Positions 37,516 to 50,225 of a stretch of DNA of 64,000 bases are shown in pieces (within the stretch, counting starts at the first letter, position 1; every line of letters starts with the position of its first letter). This stretch comes from Petrolisthes cinctipes (Eukaryota; Arthropoda; Malacostraca; Decapoda; Porcellanidae): the NCBI GenBank assembly GCA_033782935.1, contig JAWQEG010000287.1, forward strand, positions 558,001 to 622,000. Direction: 5' to 3'. A program made the position numbers and the translations under genes. The notes under the pieces were generated by a model, which had not been told where the DNA came from, did not search any database, and saw only the letters and a list, made by a program, of their open reading frames with translations.

Positions 37516-39413
37516 GTCAATATGTGCATGCATCTTCTGTACCCGTTTATATCTCAAATTCAGGCTCAAAACACCCGAAAATTCGTTTTTTTGGGGTCCC
37601 AGATGCGATCTGTACATGCCTACTCCGTGTTAGAGTATTTTCAAAATACAGACCTAAAATATACTGAAAATCGATCTTTTAGGTAACCAAAAGTCGATAT
37701 GTGCATGCATCTTCGGTACCCGTTTATATCTCAAATTCAGGCTTCAAATACCCGAAAATTCGATATTTTGAAGTCCCAGAAGCGATCTGTACATGCCTAC
37801 TTCGTGTTAGAGTATTTTCAAAATACAGGCCCAAAACATGCTGAAAATCGATCTTTTATGTGCCCTAAGTCAATATGTACATGCATCTTGTGTACCCGTT
37901 TATCTCTCAAATTAAGGCTCCAAACACCCAAAAATTCGATATTTTGGGGTCCCAGAAGCGATCTGTACATGCCTATTCCGTGTTAGAGTATTTTCAAAAT
38001 ACAGGCCCAAAACATGCTGAAAATCGATATTTTAGGTGCCCAAAGTCAGTACCTGCTTGCATCTTCTGTACCCGTTTATATCTCAAATTCAGGCTCAAAA
38101 CACCCCAAAATTCGATATTTTGGGGTCCCAGAAGGGATCTGTACATGCCTACTCAGATACAGGCCAAAAACATGCTGAAAATAGATATTTTAGGTGCCCA
38201 AACTCAATATGTGTATGCATCTTTTGCACCCGTTTATATCCCAAAATTTAAACTCAAAGAACCCGAAAATTCGATATTTTGGGGTACCAGAAGCGATTTG
38301 TACATGCCTACTCCGTGTTAGAGTACTTTCAAAATATAGGCCCAAAACATGCTGAAAATCGATCTTTTAGGTGCCCAAAGTCAATATGTGCATGCATCTT
38401 CTGTACCCGTTTATATTTCAAATTAAGGCTCAAAACACCCGAAAATTCGATATTTTGGGGTCCCAGAAGCGATCTGTACATTCCTTCTCAGTGCTAGAAT
38501 ATTTTCAAAATATAGGCCCAAAACGTGTTAAAAATTGATATTTTAGGTGCCCTAAGTCGATATCTCAAATTCAGGCTTAAAACACCCGTAAATTCGATAT
38601 TTTGGGGTCCCAAAAGCTATCTGTACATGCCTACTATGTGTTAGAGTATTTTCAAAGTACAGGCTCAAAACATGCTGAAAATCGATATTTTAGGTGCCCA
38701 AAGTCAATATGTGTATGCATCTTCTGCACCCGTTTATATCCCAAATTCAACCTCAAAACACCCGAAAATTCGATATTTTTGGGTCCCAGAAGCGATATGT
38801 ACATGCCAACTCCGTGTTAGAGTTTTTTTTTAAATTCATACCCAAAACATACTTAAAATCGATATTTTAGGTGCCCAAAGTCAATACGTGCATTCTTCTT
38901 CTGTACCCGTTTATATCTCAAATTCAGGTTCAAAACACCCGAAAATTCGATATTTTTGGGTCCCAGAAGCGATCTGTACATGCCTACTTAGTGCTAGAAT
39001 ATTTCCAAAATATAGGCCAAAAACATGCTAAAAATCGATATTATAGGTGCCCAAAGTCGATATCTCAAACCGAGGCCCAAAACACCCGAAAATTCAATAT
39101 TTTGGGGTCCCAGAAGCTATCTGTACATGCCTACTCCGTATTAGAGTATTTTCAAAATACAGGCCCAAAACATACTGAAAATCGATCTTTTATGTGCCCA
39201 AAAGTCGATATGTGAATGCATCTTCTGTACCCATTTATATCTCAAATTCAGGTTCCAAACACCCGGAAATTCGATATTTTGGGGTCCCAGAAGTGATCTG
39301 TACTGGCCTATTCAGATACAGGCCCAAAACATGCTGAAAATCGATATTTTAAGTGCCCAAAGTCAATATGTGCATGCATCTTCTGTACCCGTTTATATCT
39401 CAAATTCAGGCTC

Positions 39414-39630
39414 AAAATACCCGAAAATTTGATATTTTGGAGTCCCAGAAGCGATATGTACATGCCTACTCCGTGTTAGAGTATTTTCAAAATACAGGCC
39501 CAAAACATACTGAAAATCGATCTTTTATGTGCCCAAAAGTCGATATGTGAATGCATCTTCTGTACCCATTTATATCTCAAATTCAGGTTCCAAACACCCG
39601 GAAATTCGATATTTTGGAGTCCTAGAAGCG
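39414..39630 (+). repeat. Locally replaced patch in copy 2 (net +177 bp)
   Basis: Up to about 39,413 copy 2 follows copy 1 at offset 15,606, and after about 39,630 at 15,783. Between these points it carries ggagtcccagaagcgatat, a ccgtgttagag tail and a second gtgaatgcatcttctg monomer like the one at 39,199. The pattern looks like local duplication or gene conversion from a neighbouring monomer pair rather than a clean insertion. Confidence 0.65.
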
Positions 39631-39900
39631 ATCTGTACATGCCTACTCAGTGCTAGAATATTTTCAAAATATAGACCCAAAACCTGCTAGAAATAGATAT
39701 TTTAGGTGCCCTAAGTCGATATCTCAAATTCAGGCCCAAAACACCCGAAAATCCGATATTTTGGAGTCCCAGAAGCGATCTGTACATGCCTACTTCGTGT
39801 TAGAGTATTTTGAAAATACAGGCCCAAATTACTGTATACTGAAAATCGATCTTTTAGGTGCCCAAAGTCGATATGTGCATGCATCTTCTGTTTCCGTTTA

Positions 39901-42593
39901 TATCTCAAATTCAGGCTCAAAACACCCGAAAATTCGATATTTTGGAGTCCCAGAAGCGATATGTACATGCTTACTCCGTGTTAGAGTATTTTCAAAATAT
40001 AGGCTCAAAACATGCTAAAAATCGATATTTTAAGTGTCCAAAGTCGATATGTGCATGCATCTTCTGTACCCGTTTATATCTCAAATTCAGGATCAAAACA
40101 CCCGAAAATTCGGTATCTCGGGGTCCTAGAAGCGATCAGTACATGCCTACTCCTAGTTAGAATGTTTTCAAGATACAGACCCAAATCATACTTAAAAATC
40201 GATATTTTAGGTGCCCAAAAGTCGATATGTGCATGCATCTTCCGTACCCCCCAAAATATTTTGTGGTCCCAGAAGCGATCTGTACATGCCTACTCAGTGC
40301 TAGAATATTTTCTAAATATAGATCCAAAACATGCTAGAAATAGATATTTTAGGTGCCGAAAGTCGATATCTCAATTTCAGGCCCAAAACACCCGAAAATC
40401 CGATATTTTGGAGTCCCAGACTCCGTGTTAGAGTATTTTCAAAATATAGGCCCAAATTACTGTATACTGAAAATCGATCTTTTAGGTGCCCAAAGTCGCT
40501 TATATCTCAAATTCAGGCTGAAAACACCCGAAAATTCGATATTTTGATGTCCCAGAAGCGATCTGTATATGCCTACTCCGTGTTAGAGTATTTTCAAAAT
40601 ACAGGCCCAAAACATGCTGAAAATCGATATTTTAGGTGCCCAAAAGTCGATATGTGCATGCATCTTCAGTACCCGTTTATATATCAAATTCAGGCTCAAA
40701 ACACCCGAAAATTCTATATTTCTGGGTCCCAGAAGCGATCTGTACATGCCTACTCAGTGCTAGAATATTTTCAAAATATAGACCCAAAACATGCTAGAAA
40801 TAGATATTTTAGGTGCCCAAAGTCGATATCTCAAATTCAGGCCCAAAACACCCGAAAATCCGATATTTTGGAGTCCCAGAAGCGATCTGTACATGCCTAC
40901 TCCGTGTTAGAGTATTTTCAAAATACAGGCCCAAATTACTGTATACTGAAAATCGATATTTTAGGTGCCCAAAGTCAATATGTGCATGCATCTTCTGTAC
41001 CCGTTTATATCTCAAATTCAGGCTCAAAATACCCGAAAATTCGATATTTTGGAGTCCCAGAAGCGATCTGTACATGCCTACTCAGTGCTAGAATATTTTC
41101 AAAATATAGACCCAAAACATGCTCAAAATCGATATTTTAAGTGTCCAAAGTCAATATGTGCATGCATCTTCTGTACCCGTTTATATCTCAAATTCAGGAT
41201 CAAAACACCCGAAAATTCGGTATTTCGGGGTCCTAGAAGCGATCAGTACATGCCTACTCCTAGTTAGAATGTTTTCAAGATACAGACCCAAAACATACTT
41301 AAAAATCGATATTTTAGGTGCCCAAAGTCAATATGTGCATGCATCTTCTGTACCCGTTTATATCTCAAATTCAGGCTCAAAATACCCGAAAATTCGATAT
41401 TTTTGAGTCCCAGAAGCGATCTGTACATGCCTACTCAGTGCTAGAATATTTTCAAAATATAGACTCAAAACATGCTCAAAATCGATATTTTAAGTGTCCA
41501 AAGTCAATATGTGCATGCATCTTCTGTACCCGTTTATATCTCAAATTCAGGCTCAAAACACCCGAAATTTCGATATTTTGGAGTCCCAGAAGCGATATGT
41601 ACATGCTTACTCCGTGTTAGAGTATTTTCAAAATATAGGCTCAAAACATGCTAAAAATCGATATTTTAAGTGTCCAAAGTCGATATGTGCATGCATCTTC
41701 TGTACCCGTTTATATATCAAATTCAGGATCAAAACACCCGAAAATTCGGTATTTCGGGGTCCTAGAAGCGATCAGTACATGCCTACTCCTAGTTAGAATG
41801 TTTTCAAGATACAGACCCAAATCATACTTAAAAATCGATATTTTAGGTGCCCAAAAGTCGATATGTGCATGCATCTTCAGTACCCCCCAAAATATTTTGG
41901 GGTCCCAGAAGCGATCTGTACATGCCTACTCAGTGCTAGAATATTTTCAAAATATAGACCCAAAACATGCTAGAAATAGATATTTCAGGTGCCGAAAGTC
42001 GATATCTCAATTTCAGGCCCAAAACACCCGAAAATCCGATATTTTGGAGTCCCAGACTCCGTGTTAGAGTATTTTCAAAATACAGGCCCAAATTACTGTA
42101 TACTGAAAATCGATCTTTTAGGTGCCCAAAGTCGCTTATATCTCAAATTCAGGCTGAAAACACCCGAAAATTCGATATTTTGAGGTCCCAGAAGCGATCT
42201 GTATATGCCTACTCAGTGTTAGAGTATTTTCAAAATACAGGCTCAAAACATGCTGAAAATCGATATTTTAGGTGCCCAAAAGTCGATATGTGCATGCATC
42301 TTCAGTACCCGTTTATATATCAAATTCAGGCTCAAAACACCCGAAAATTCGATATTTCTGGGTCCCAGAAGCGATCTGTACATGCCTACTCAGTGCTAGA
42401 ATATTTTCAAAATATAGACCCAAAACATGCTAGAAATAGATATTTTAGGTGCCCAAAGTCGATATCTCAAATTCAGGCCCAAAACACCCGAAAATCCGAT
42501 ATTTTGGAGTCCCAGAAGCAATCTGTACATGCCTACTCCGTGTTAGAGTATTTTCAAAATACAGGCCCAAATTACTGTATACTGAAAATTGAT
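39901..42593 (+). repeat. 1,636-bp spaced HOR repeat inside copy 2
   Basis: The counterpart of 24,118-26,810 at offset 15,783: 39,901-40,957 is repeated at 41,537-42,593. Both copies keep the attactgta marker and the trio of short monomers. Its presence in both large copies shows that the 1,636-bp repeat formed first. Confidence 0.85.
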
Positions 42594-43813
42594 CTTTTAG
42601 GTGCCCAAAGTCGATATGTGCATGCATCTTCTGTTTCCGTTTATATCTCAAATTCAGGTTCCTAACACCCGGAAATTCGATATTTTGGGGTCCCAGAAGC
42701 GATCTGTAAATGCCTATTCAGATACAGGCCCAAAACATGCTGAAAATCGATATTTTTGGTGCCCCAAGACAATATGTGTATGCATCTTCTGCAACCGTTT
42801 ATATTCCAAATTCAACCCCAAAACACCCGAAAATTCGATATTTTTCGGTCCCAGAAGCGATCTGTACATGCCTACTCAGTGCTAGAATGTTTTCAAAATA
42901 TAGGCTCAAAACATGCTAAAAATCGATATTTTTAGTGTCCAAAGTCAATCTTCTGTACCCGTTTATATCCTAAATTCAGGCTCAAAACACCCGAAATATC
43001 GGTATTTTTGGGTCCTAGAAGCGATATGTACATGCCTACTCCTAGTTAGAATATTTTCAAGATAAAGACCTAAAACATGCTCAAAATCGATATTTTAGGT
43101 GCCCATAAGTCGATATGTGCATGCATCTTCAGTACCCGTTTATATCTCAAATTCAGGCTCAAAACACCAGCAAATTCGATATTTTGAGGTCCCAGAAGCG
43201 ATGTGTACATTCCTACCCCGTGTTAGAGTATTTTCTAAATACAGGCTCAAAACATGCTCAAAATCGATATTTTAAGTGTCCAAAGTCGATATGTGCATAC
43301 ATCTTCTGTACCCGTTTATATCTCAAATTCAGGCTCAAAACACCCGAAAATTCGGTATTTTTGGGTCCTAGAAGAGATCTGTACATGCCTACTCCTAGTA
43401 AGAATGTTTTCAAGATACAGACCCAAAACATGCTCAAAATCGATATTTTAGGAGCCCAAAAGTCGATATGTGCATGCATCTTCTGTACCCGTTTATATCT
43501 CAAATTCAGGCCCAAAACACCTGAAAATTCGATATTTTGGGGTTCCAGAAGCGATCTGTACATGCCTACTCAGTGCTAGAATGTTTTCAAAATTTAGGCA
43601 CAAAACATGCTTAAAATCGATATTTTAAGTGTCCATAGTCGATATGTGCATGTATCTTCTGTACCCGTTTATAATTCATTTTCAACCTCAAAACACCCAA
43701 AAATTCGATATTTTTGGGTTCCAGAAGCGATCTGTACATGCCTACTCAGTGCTAGAATGTTTTCAAAATATAGGCTCAAAACATGCTAAAAATCGATATT
43801 TTTAGTGTCAAAA

Positions 43814-46800
43814 GTCGATCTTCTGTACCCGTTTATATCTTAAATTCAGGCTCAAAACACCCGAAAATTCGGTATTTTTGGATCCTAGAAGCGATATGTA
43901 CATGCCTACTCCTAGTTAGAATGTTTTCAAGATACAGAACCAAAACATGCTCAAAATCGATATTTTAGGTGCCCAAAAGTTGATATGTGCATGCATCTTC
44001 AGTACCCGTTTATATATCAAATTCAGAGTCAAAACACCCGAAAATTCGATATTTTGGGGTCCCAGAAGCGATCTGTACATGCCTACTCACTGCTAGAATA
44101 TTTTCAAAATATAGTCCTAAAATATGCTAAAAATCGATATTTTAGGTGCCCAAAGTCGATTTCTCAAATTCAGGCCCAAAACACCCAAAAATTCGATATT
44201 TTGGGGTCCCAGAAGCTATCTGTACATGCCTACTCCGTATTAGAGTATTTTCAAAATACATGCCCAAAACATACTGAAAATCGATCTTTTATGTGCCCAA
44301 AAGTCGATATGTGCATGCATCTTCTGTACCCGTTTATATCTCAAATTCAGGTTCCAAACACCCGGAAATTCGATATTTTGGGGTCCCAGAAGTGATCTGT
44401 ACTGGCCTATTCAGATACAGGCCCAAAACATGCTGAAAATCGATATTTTAGGTGCCCAAAGTCAATATGTGCATGCATCTTCTGTACCCGTTTATATCTC
44501 AAATTCAGGTTTAAAACACCCGAAAATTCGATATTTTGGAGTCCCAAAAGCGATATGTACATGCCTACTCCGTGTTAGAGTATTTTCAAAATACAGGCCC
44601 AAAACATACTGAAAATCGATCTTTTAGGTGCCCAAAAGTCGATATGTGCGTGCATCTTCTGTACTCGTTTATATCTTAAATTCAGTCTCCAAACACCAGA
44701 AAATTCGATATTTTGGGGTCCCAAAAGCGATCTGTACATGCCTACTCAGTGCTAGAACATTTTCAAAATATAGACCCAAAACATGCTAAAAATAGATATT
44801 TTAGGTGCCTAGAGTCGATATATCAAATTCAAGCCCAAAACACCGGAAAATTCAATATTTTGGGGTCCCAGAAGCGATCTGTACATGCCTACTCCGAGTT
44901 AGAGTATTTTCGAAATACAGGCCCAAAACATACTGAAAATCGATCTTTTAGGTGCCCAAAAGTCGATATGTGCATGCATCTCTGTACCCGTTTATATCTC
45001 AAATTCAACCTCAAAACACCCTAAAATTCGATATTTTTGGGTCCCAGAAGCGATCTGTACATGCCTACTCAGTGCTAGAATTTTTTTCAAAATATAGGCT
45101 CAAAACTTGCTAAAAATCGATATTTTTAGTGTCCAAAGTCATACTTTTGTACCCGTTTATATCTTAAATTCAGGCTCAAAACACTCGAAAATTCGGTATT
45201 TTTGGGACCTAGAAGCGATATGTACATGCCTACTCCTAGTTAGAAAGTTTTCAAGATACAGACCCAAAACATGCTCAAAATCGATATTTTAGGTGCCCAA
45301 AGTTGATATGTGCATGCATCTTCAGTACCCGTTTATATATCAAATTCAGGGTCAAAACACCCGAAAATTCGATATTTTGGGGTCCCAGAAGCGATCTGTA
45401 CATGCCTACTCACTGCTAGAATATTTTCAAAATATAGTCCCAAAACATGCTAAAAATCTATATTTTAGGTGCCCAAAGTCGATATCTAAAATTCAGGCCC
45501 AAAACACCCGAAAATTCGATATTTTGGGGTCCCAGAAGCGAACTGTACATGACTACTCCATATTAGAGTATTTTCAAAATACAGGCACAAAACATACTGA
45601 AAATCGATCTTTTAGGTGCCCAAAAGTCGATATGTGCATGCATCTTCTGTACCCTTTTATATCTCAAATTCAGGTTCCAAACACCCGAAAATTCGATATT
45701 TTGGGGTCCCAGAAGCGATCTGTACTGGCCTATTCAGATACACGCCCAAAACATGCTGAAAATCGATATTTTAGGTGCCCAAAGTCAATATGTGCATGCA
45801 TCTTCTGTACCCGTTTATATCTCAAATTCAGGCTGAAAACACCCGAAAATTCGATATTTTGGAGTCCCAGAAGCGATATGTACATGCTTACTCCGTGTTA
45901 GAGTATTTTCAAAATATAGGCTCAAAACATGTTAAAAATCGATATTTTAAGTGTCCAAAGTCGATATGTGCATGCATCTTCTGTACCCGTTTATATCTCA
46001 AATTCAGGATCAAAACACCCGAAAAATCGGTATTTCGGGGTCCTTTATGCGATCAGTACATGCCTACTCCTAGTTAGAATGTTTTCAAGATACAGACCCA
46101 AAACATACTTAAAAATCGATATTTTAGGTGACCAAAAGTCGATATGGGCATGCATCTTCAGTACCCGTTTATATCTCAAATTCAGGCTGAAAAAACCCGA
46201 AAATTCGATATTTTGAGGTTCCAGAAGCGATCTGTACATGCCTACTCAGTGCTAGAATGTTTTCAAAATATAGGCTGAAAACATGCTAAAAATCGATATT
46301 TTAAGTGACCAAAGTCGATATGTGCCTGAATCTTCTGTACCCGTTTATATATCAAATTCAGGCTCAAAACACCCGAAAATTCGGTATTTCGGGGTCCTAG
46401 AAGCGATCTGTACATGCCTACTCCTAGTTAGAATGTTTTCATGATACATACCAAAAACATGCTCGAAATCGATATTTTAGATGCCCAAAAGTCAATATGT
46501 GCATTCAACTTCAATACCCGTTTATATCTCAAATTCAGGCTCAAAACACTCGAAAATTTGATATTTTGAGGTTCCAGAAGCGATCTCCACATGCCTACTC
46601 CGTGTTAGATTATTTTCAAATTACAGGCCCAAAACATACTAAAAATCGATCTTTTAGGTGACCAAAAGTCGATATGTGTATGCATCTTCTGTACCCGTTT
46701 ATATCTCAAATTCAACCCCAAAACACTCGAAAATTCGATATTTTTGGGTCCCAGAAGCGATCTGTACATGCCTACTCAGTGCTAGAATGTTTTCAAAATT

Positions 46801-47019
46801 TAGGCTCAAAACATGCTTAAAATCGATATTTTAAATGTCCATAGTCGATATGTGCATGTATCTTCTGTACCCGTTTATATCTCAAATTCAACCTCAAAAC
46901 ACCCTAAAATTCGATATTTTTGGGTGCCAGAAGCGATCTGTGCATGCCTACTCAGTGCTTGAATGTTTTCTAAATATAGGCTCAAAACATGCTAAAAATC
47001 GATATTTTTAGTGTCAAAA
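43814..47019 (+). repeat. 3,206-bp HOR unit, copy B2
   Basis: A counterpart of B1 at offset 15,783. It shares with B3, but not with B1, a at 45,207 (gggacctag where B1 has gggtcctag) and t at 44,261 (tacatgccc where B1 has tacaggccc). B2 and B3 are therefore each other's closest relatives. Confidence 0.9.
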
Positions 47020-50000
47020 GTCGATCTTCTGTACCCGTTTATATCTTAAATTCAGGCTCAAAACACTCGAAAATTCGGTATTTTTGGATCCTAGAAGCGA
47101 TATGTACATGCCTACTCCTAGTTAGAATGTTTTCAAGATACAGAACCAAAACATGCTCAAAATCGATATTTTAGGTGCCCAAAAGTTGATATGTGCATGC
47201 ATCTTCAGTACCCGTTTATATATCAAATTCAGAGTCAAAACACCCGAAAATTCGATATTTTGGGGTCCCAGAAGCGATCTGTACATGCCTACTCACTGCT
47301 AGAATATTTTCAAAATATAGTCCTAAAATATGCTAAAAATCGATATTTTAGGTGCCCAAAGTCGATTTCTCAAATTCAGGCCCAAAACACCCAAAAATTC
47401 GATATTTTGGGGTCCCAGAAGCTATCTGTACATGCCTACTCCGTATTAGAGTATTTTCAAAATACATGCCCAAAACATACTGAAAATCGATCTTTTATGT
47501 GCCCAAAAGTCGATATGTGCATGCATCTTCTGTACCCGTTTATATCTCAAATTCAGGTTCCAAACACCCGGAAATTCGATATTTTGGGGTCCCAGAAGTG
47601 ATCTGTACTGGCCTATTCAGATACAGGCCCAAAACATGCTGAAAATCGATATTTTAGGTGCCCAAAGTCAATATGTGCATGCATCTTCTGTACCCGTTTA
47701 TATCTCAAATTCAGGTTTAAAACACCGGAAAATTCGATATTTTGGAGTCCCAAAAGCGATATGTACATGCCTACTCCGTGTTAGAGTATTTTCAAAATAC
47801 AGGCCCAAAACATACTGAAAATCGATCTTTTAGGTGCCCAAAAGTCGATATGTGCGTGCATCTTCTGTACTCGTTTATATCTTAAATTCAGTCTCCAAAC
47901 ACCAGAAAATTCGATATTTTGGGGTCCCAAAAGCGATCTGTACATGCCTACTCAGTGCTAGAACATTTTCAAAATATAGACCCAAAACATGCTAAAAATC
48001 GATATTTTAGGTGCCTAGAGTCGATATATCAAATTCAAGCCCAAAACACCGGAAAATTCGATATTTTGGGGTCCCAGAAGCGATCTGTACATGCCTACTC
48101 CGAGTTAGAGTATTTTCGAAATACAGGCCCAAAACATACTGAAAATCGATCTTTTAGGTGCCCAAAAGTCGATATGTGCATGCATCTCTGTACCCGTTTA
48201 TATCTCAAATTCAACCTCAAAACACCCTAAAATTCGATATTTTTGGGTCCCAGAAGCGATCTGTACATGCCTACTCAGTGCTAGAATTTTTTTCAAAATA
48301 TAGGCTCAAAACTTGCTAAAAATCGATATTTTTAGTGTCCAAAGTCATACTTTTGTACCCGTTTATATCTTAAATTCAGGCTCAAAACACTCGAAAATTC
48401 GGTATTTTTGGGACCTAGAAGCGATATGTACATGCCTACTCCTAGTTAGAAAGTTTTCAAGATACAGACCCAAAACATGCTCAAAATCGATATTTTAGGT
48501 GCCCAAAGTTGATATGTGCATGCATCTTCAGTACCCGTTTATATATCAAATTCAGGGTCAAAACACCCGAAAATTCGATATTTTGGGGTCCCAGAAGCGA
48601 TCTGTACATGCCTACTCACTGCTAGAATATTTTCAAAATATAGTCCCAAAACATGCTAAAAATCTATATTTTAGGTGCCCAAAGTCGATATCTAAAATTC
48701 AGGCCCAAAACACCCGAAAATTCGATATTTTGGGGTCACAGAAGCGAACTGTACATGACTACTCCATATTAGAGTATTTTCAAAATACAGGCCCAAAACA
48801 TACTGAAAATCGATCTTTTAGGTGCCCAAAAGTCGATATGTGCATGCATCTTCTGTACCCTTTTATATCTCAAATTCAGGTTCCAAACACCCGAAAATTC
48901 GATATTTTGGGGTCCCAGAAGCGATCTGTACTGGCCTATTCAGATACACGCCCAAAACATGCTGAAAATCGATATTTTAGGTGCCCAAAGTCAATATGTG
49001 CATGCATCTTCTGTACCCGTTTATATCTCAAATTCAGGCTGAAAACACCCGAAAATTCGATATTTTGGAGTCCCAGAAGCGATATGTACATGCTTACTCC
49101 GTGTTAGAGTATTTTCAAAATATAGGCTCAAAACATGTTAAAAATCGATATTTTAAGTGTCCAAAGTCGATATGTGCATGCATCTTCTGTACCCGTTTAT
49201 ATCTCAAATTCAGGATCAAAACACCCGAAAAATCGGTATTTCGGGGTCCTTTATGCGATCAGTACATGCCTACTCCTAGTTAGAATGTTTTCAAGATACA
49301 GACCCAAAACATACTTAAAAATCGATATTTTAGGTGACCAAAAGTCGATATGGGCATGCATCTTCAGTACCCGTTTATATCTCAAATTCAGGCTGAAAAA
49401 ACCCGAAAATTCGATATTTTGAGGTTCCAGAAGCGATCTGTACATGCCTACTCAGTGCTAGAATGTTTTCAAAATATAGGCTGAAAACATGCTAAAAATC
49501 GATATTTTAAGTGACCAAAGTCGATATGTGCCTGAATCTTCTGTACCCGTTTATATATCAAATTCAGGCTCAAAACACCCGAAAATTCGGTATTTCGGGG
49601 TCCTAGAAGCGATCTGTACATGCCTACTCCTAGTTAGAATGTTTTCATGATACATACCAAAAACATGCTCGAAATCGATATTTTAGATGCCCAAAAGTCA
49701 ATATGTGCATTCAACTTCAATACCCGTTTATATCTCAAATTCAGGCTCAAAACACTCGAAAATTTGATATTTTGAGGTTCCAGAAGCGATCTCCACATGC
49801 CTACTCCGTGTTAGATTATTTTCAAATTACAGGCCCAAAACATACTAAAAATCGATCTTTTAGGTGACCAAAAGTCGATATGTGTATGCATCTTCTGTAC
49901 CCGTTTATATCTCAAATTCAACCCCAAAACACTCGAAAATTCGATATTTTTGGGTCCCAGAAGCGATCTGTACATGCCTACTCAGTGCTAGAATGTTTTC

Positions 50001-50225
50001 AAAATTTAGGCTCAAAACATGCTTAAAATCAATATTTTAAATGTCCATAGTCGATATGTGCATGTATCTTCTGTACCCGTTTATATCTCAAATTCAACCT
50101 CAAAACACCCTAAAATTCGATATTTTTGGGTGCCAGAAGCGATCTGTGCATGCCTACTCAGTGCTTGAATGTTTTCTAAATATAGGCTCAAAACATGCTA
50201 AAAATCGATATTTTTAGTGTCAAAA
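47020..50225 (+). repeat. 3,206-bp HOR unit, copy B3
   Basis: A direct tandem copy of B2 at offset 3,206. It carries the derived bases at 47,467 (t) and 48,413 (a) that B2 also has. Its first monomer keeps the start-of-unit variant (gatacagaaccaaaac). The monomer after it (50,226) has the end-of-unit variant (gatacagacccaaaac), as at 31,237, so one whole unit was added. Confidence 0.9.
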
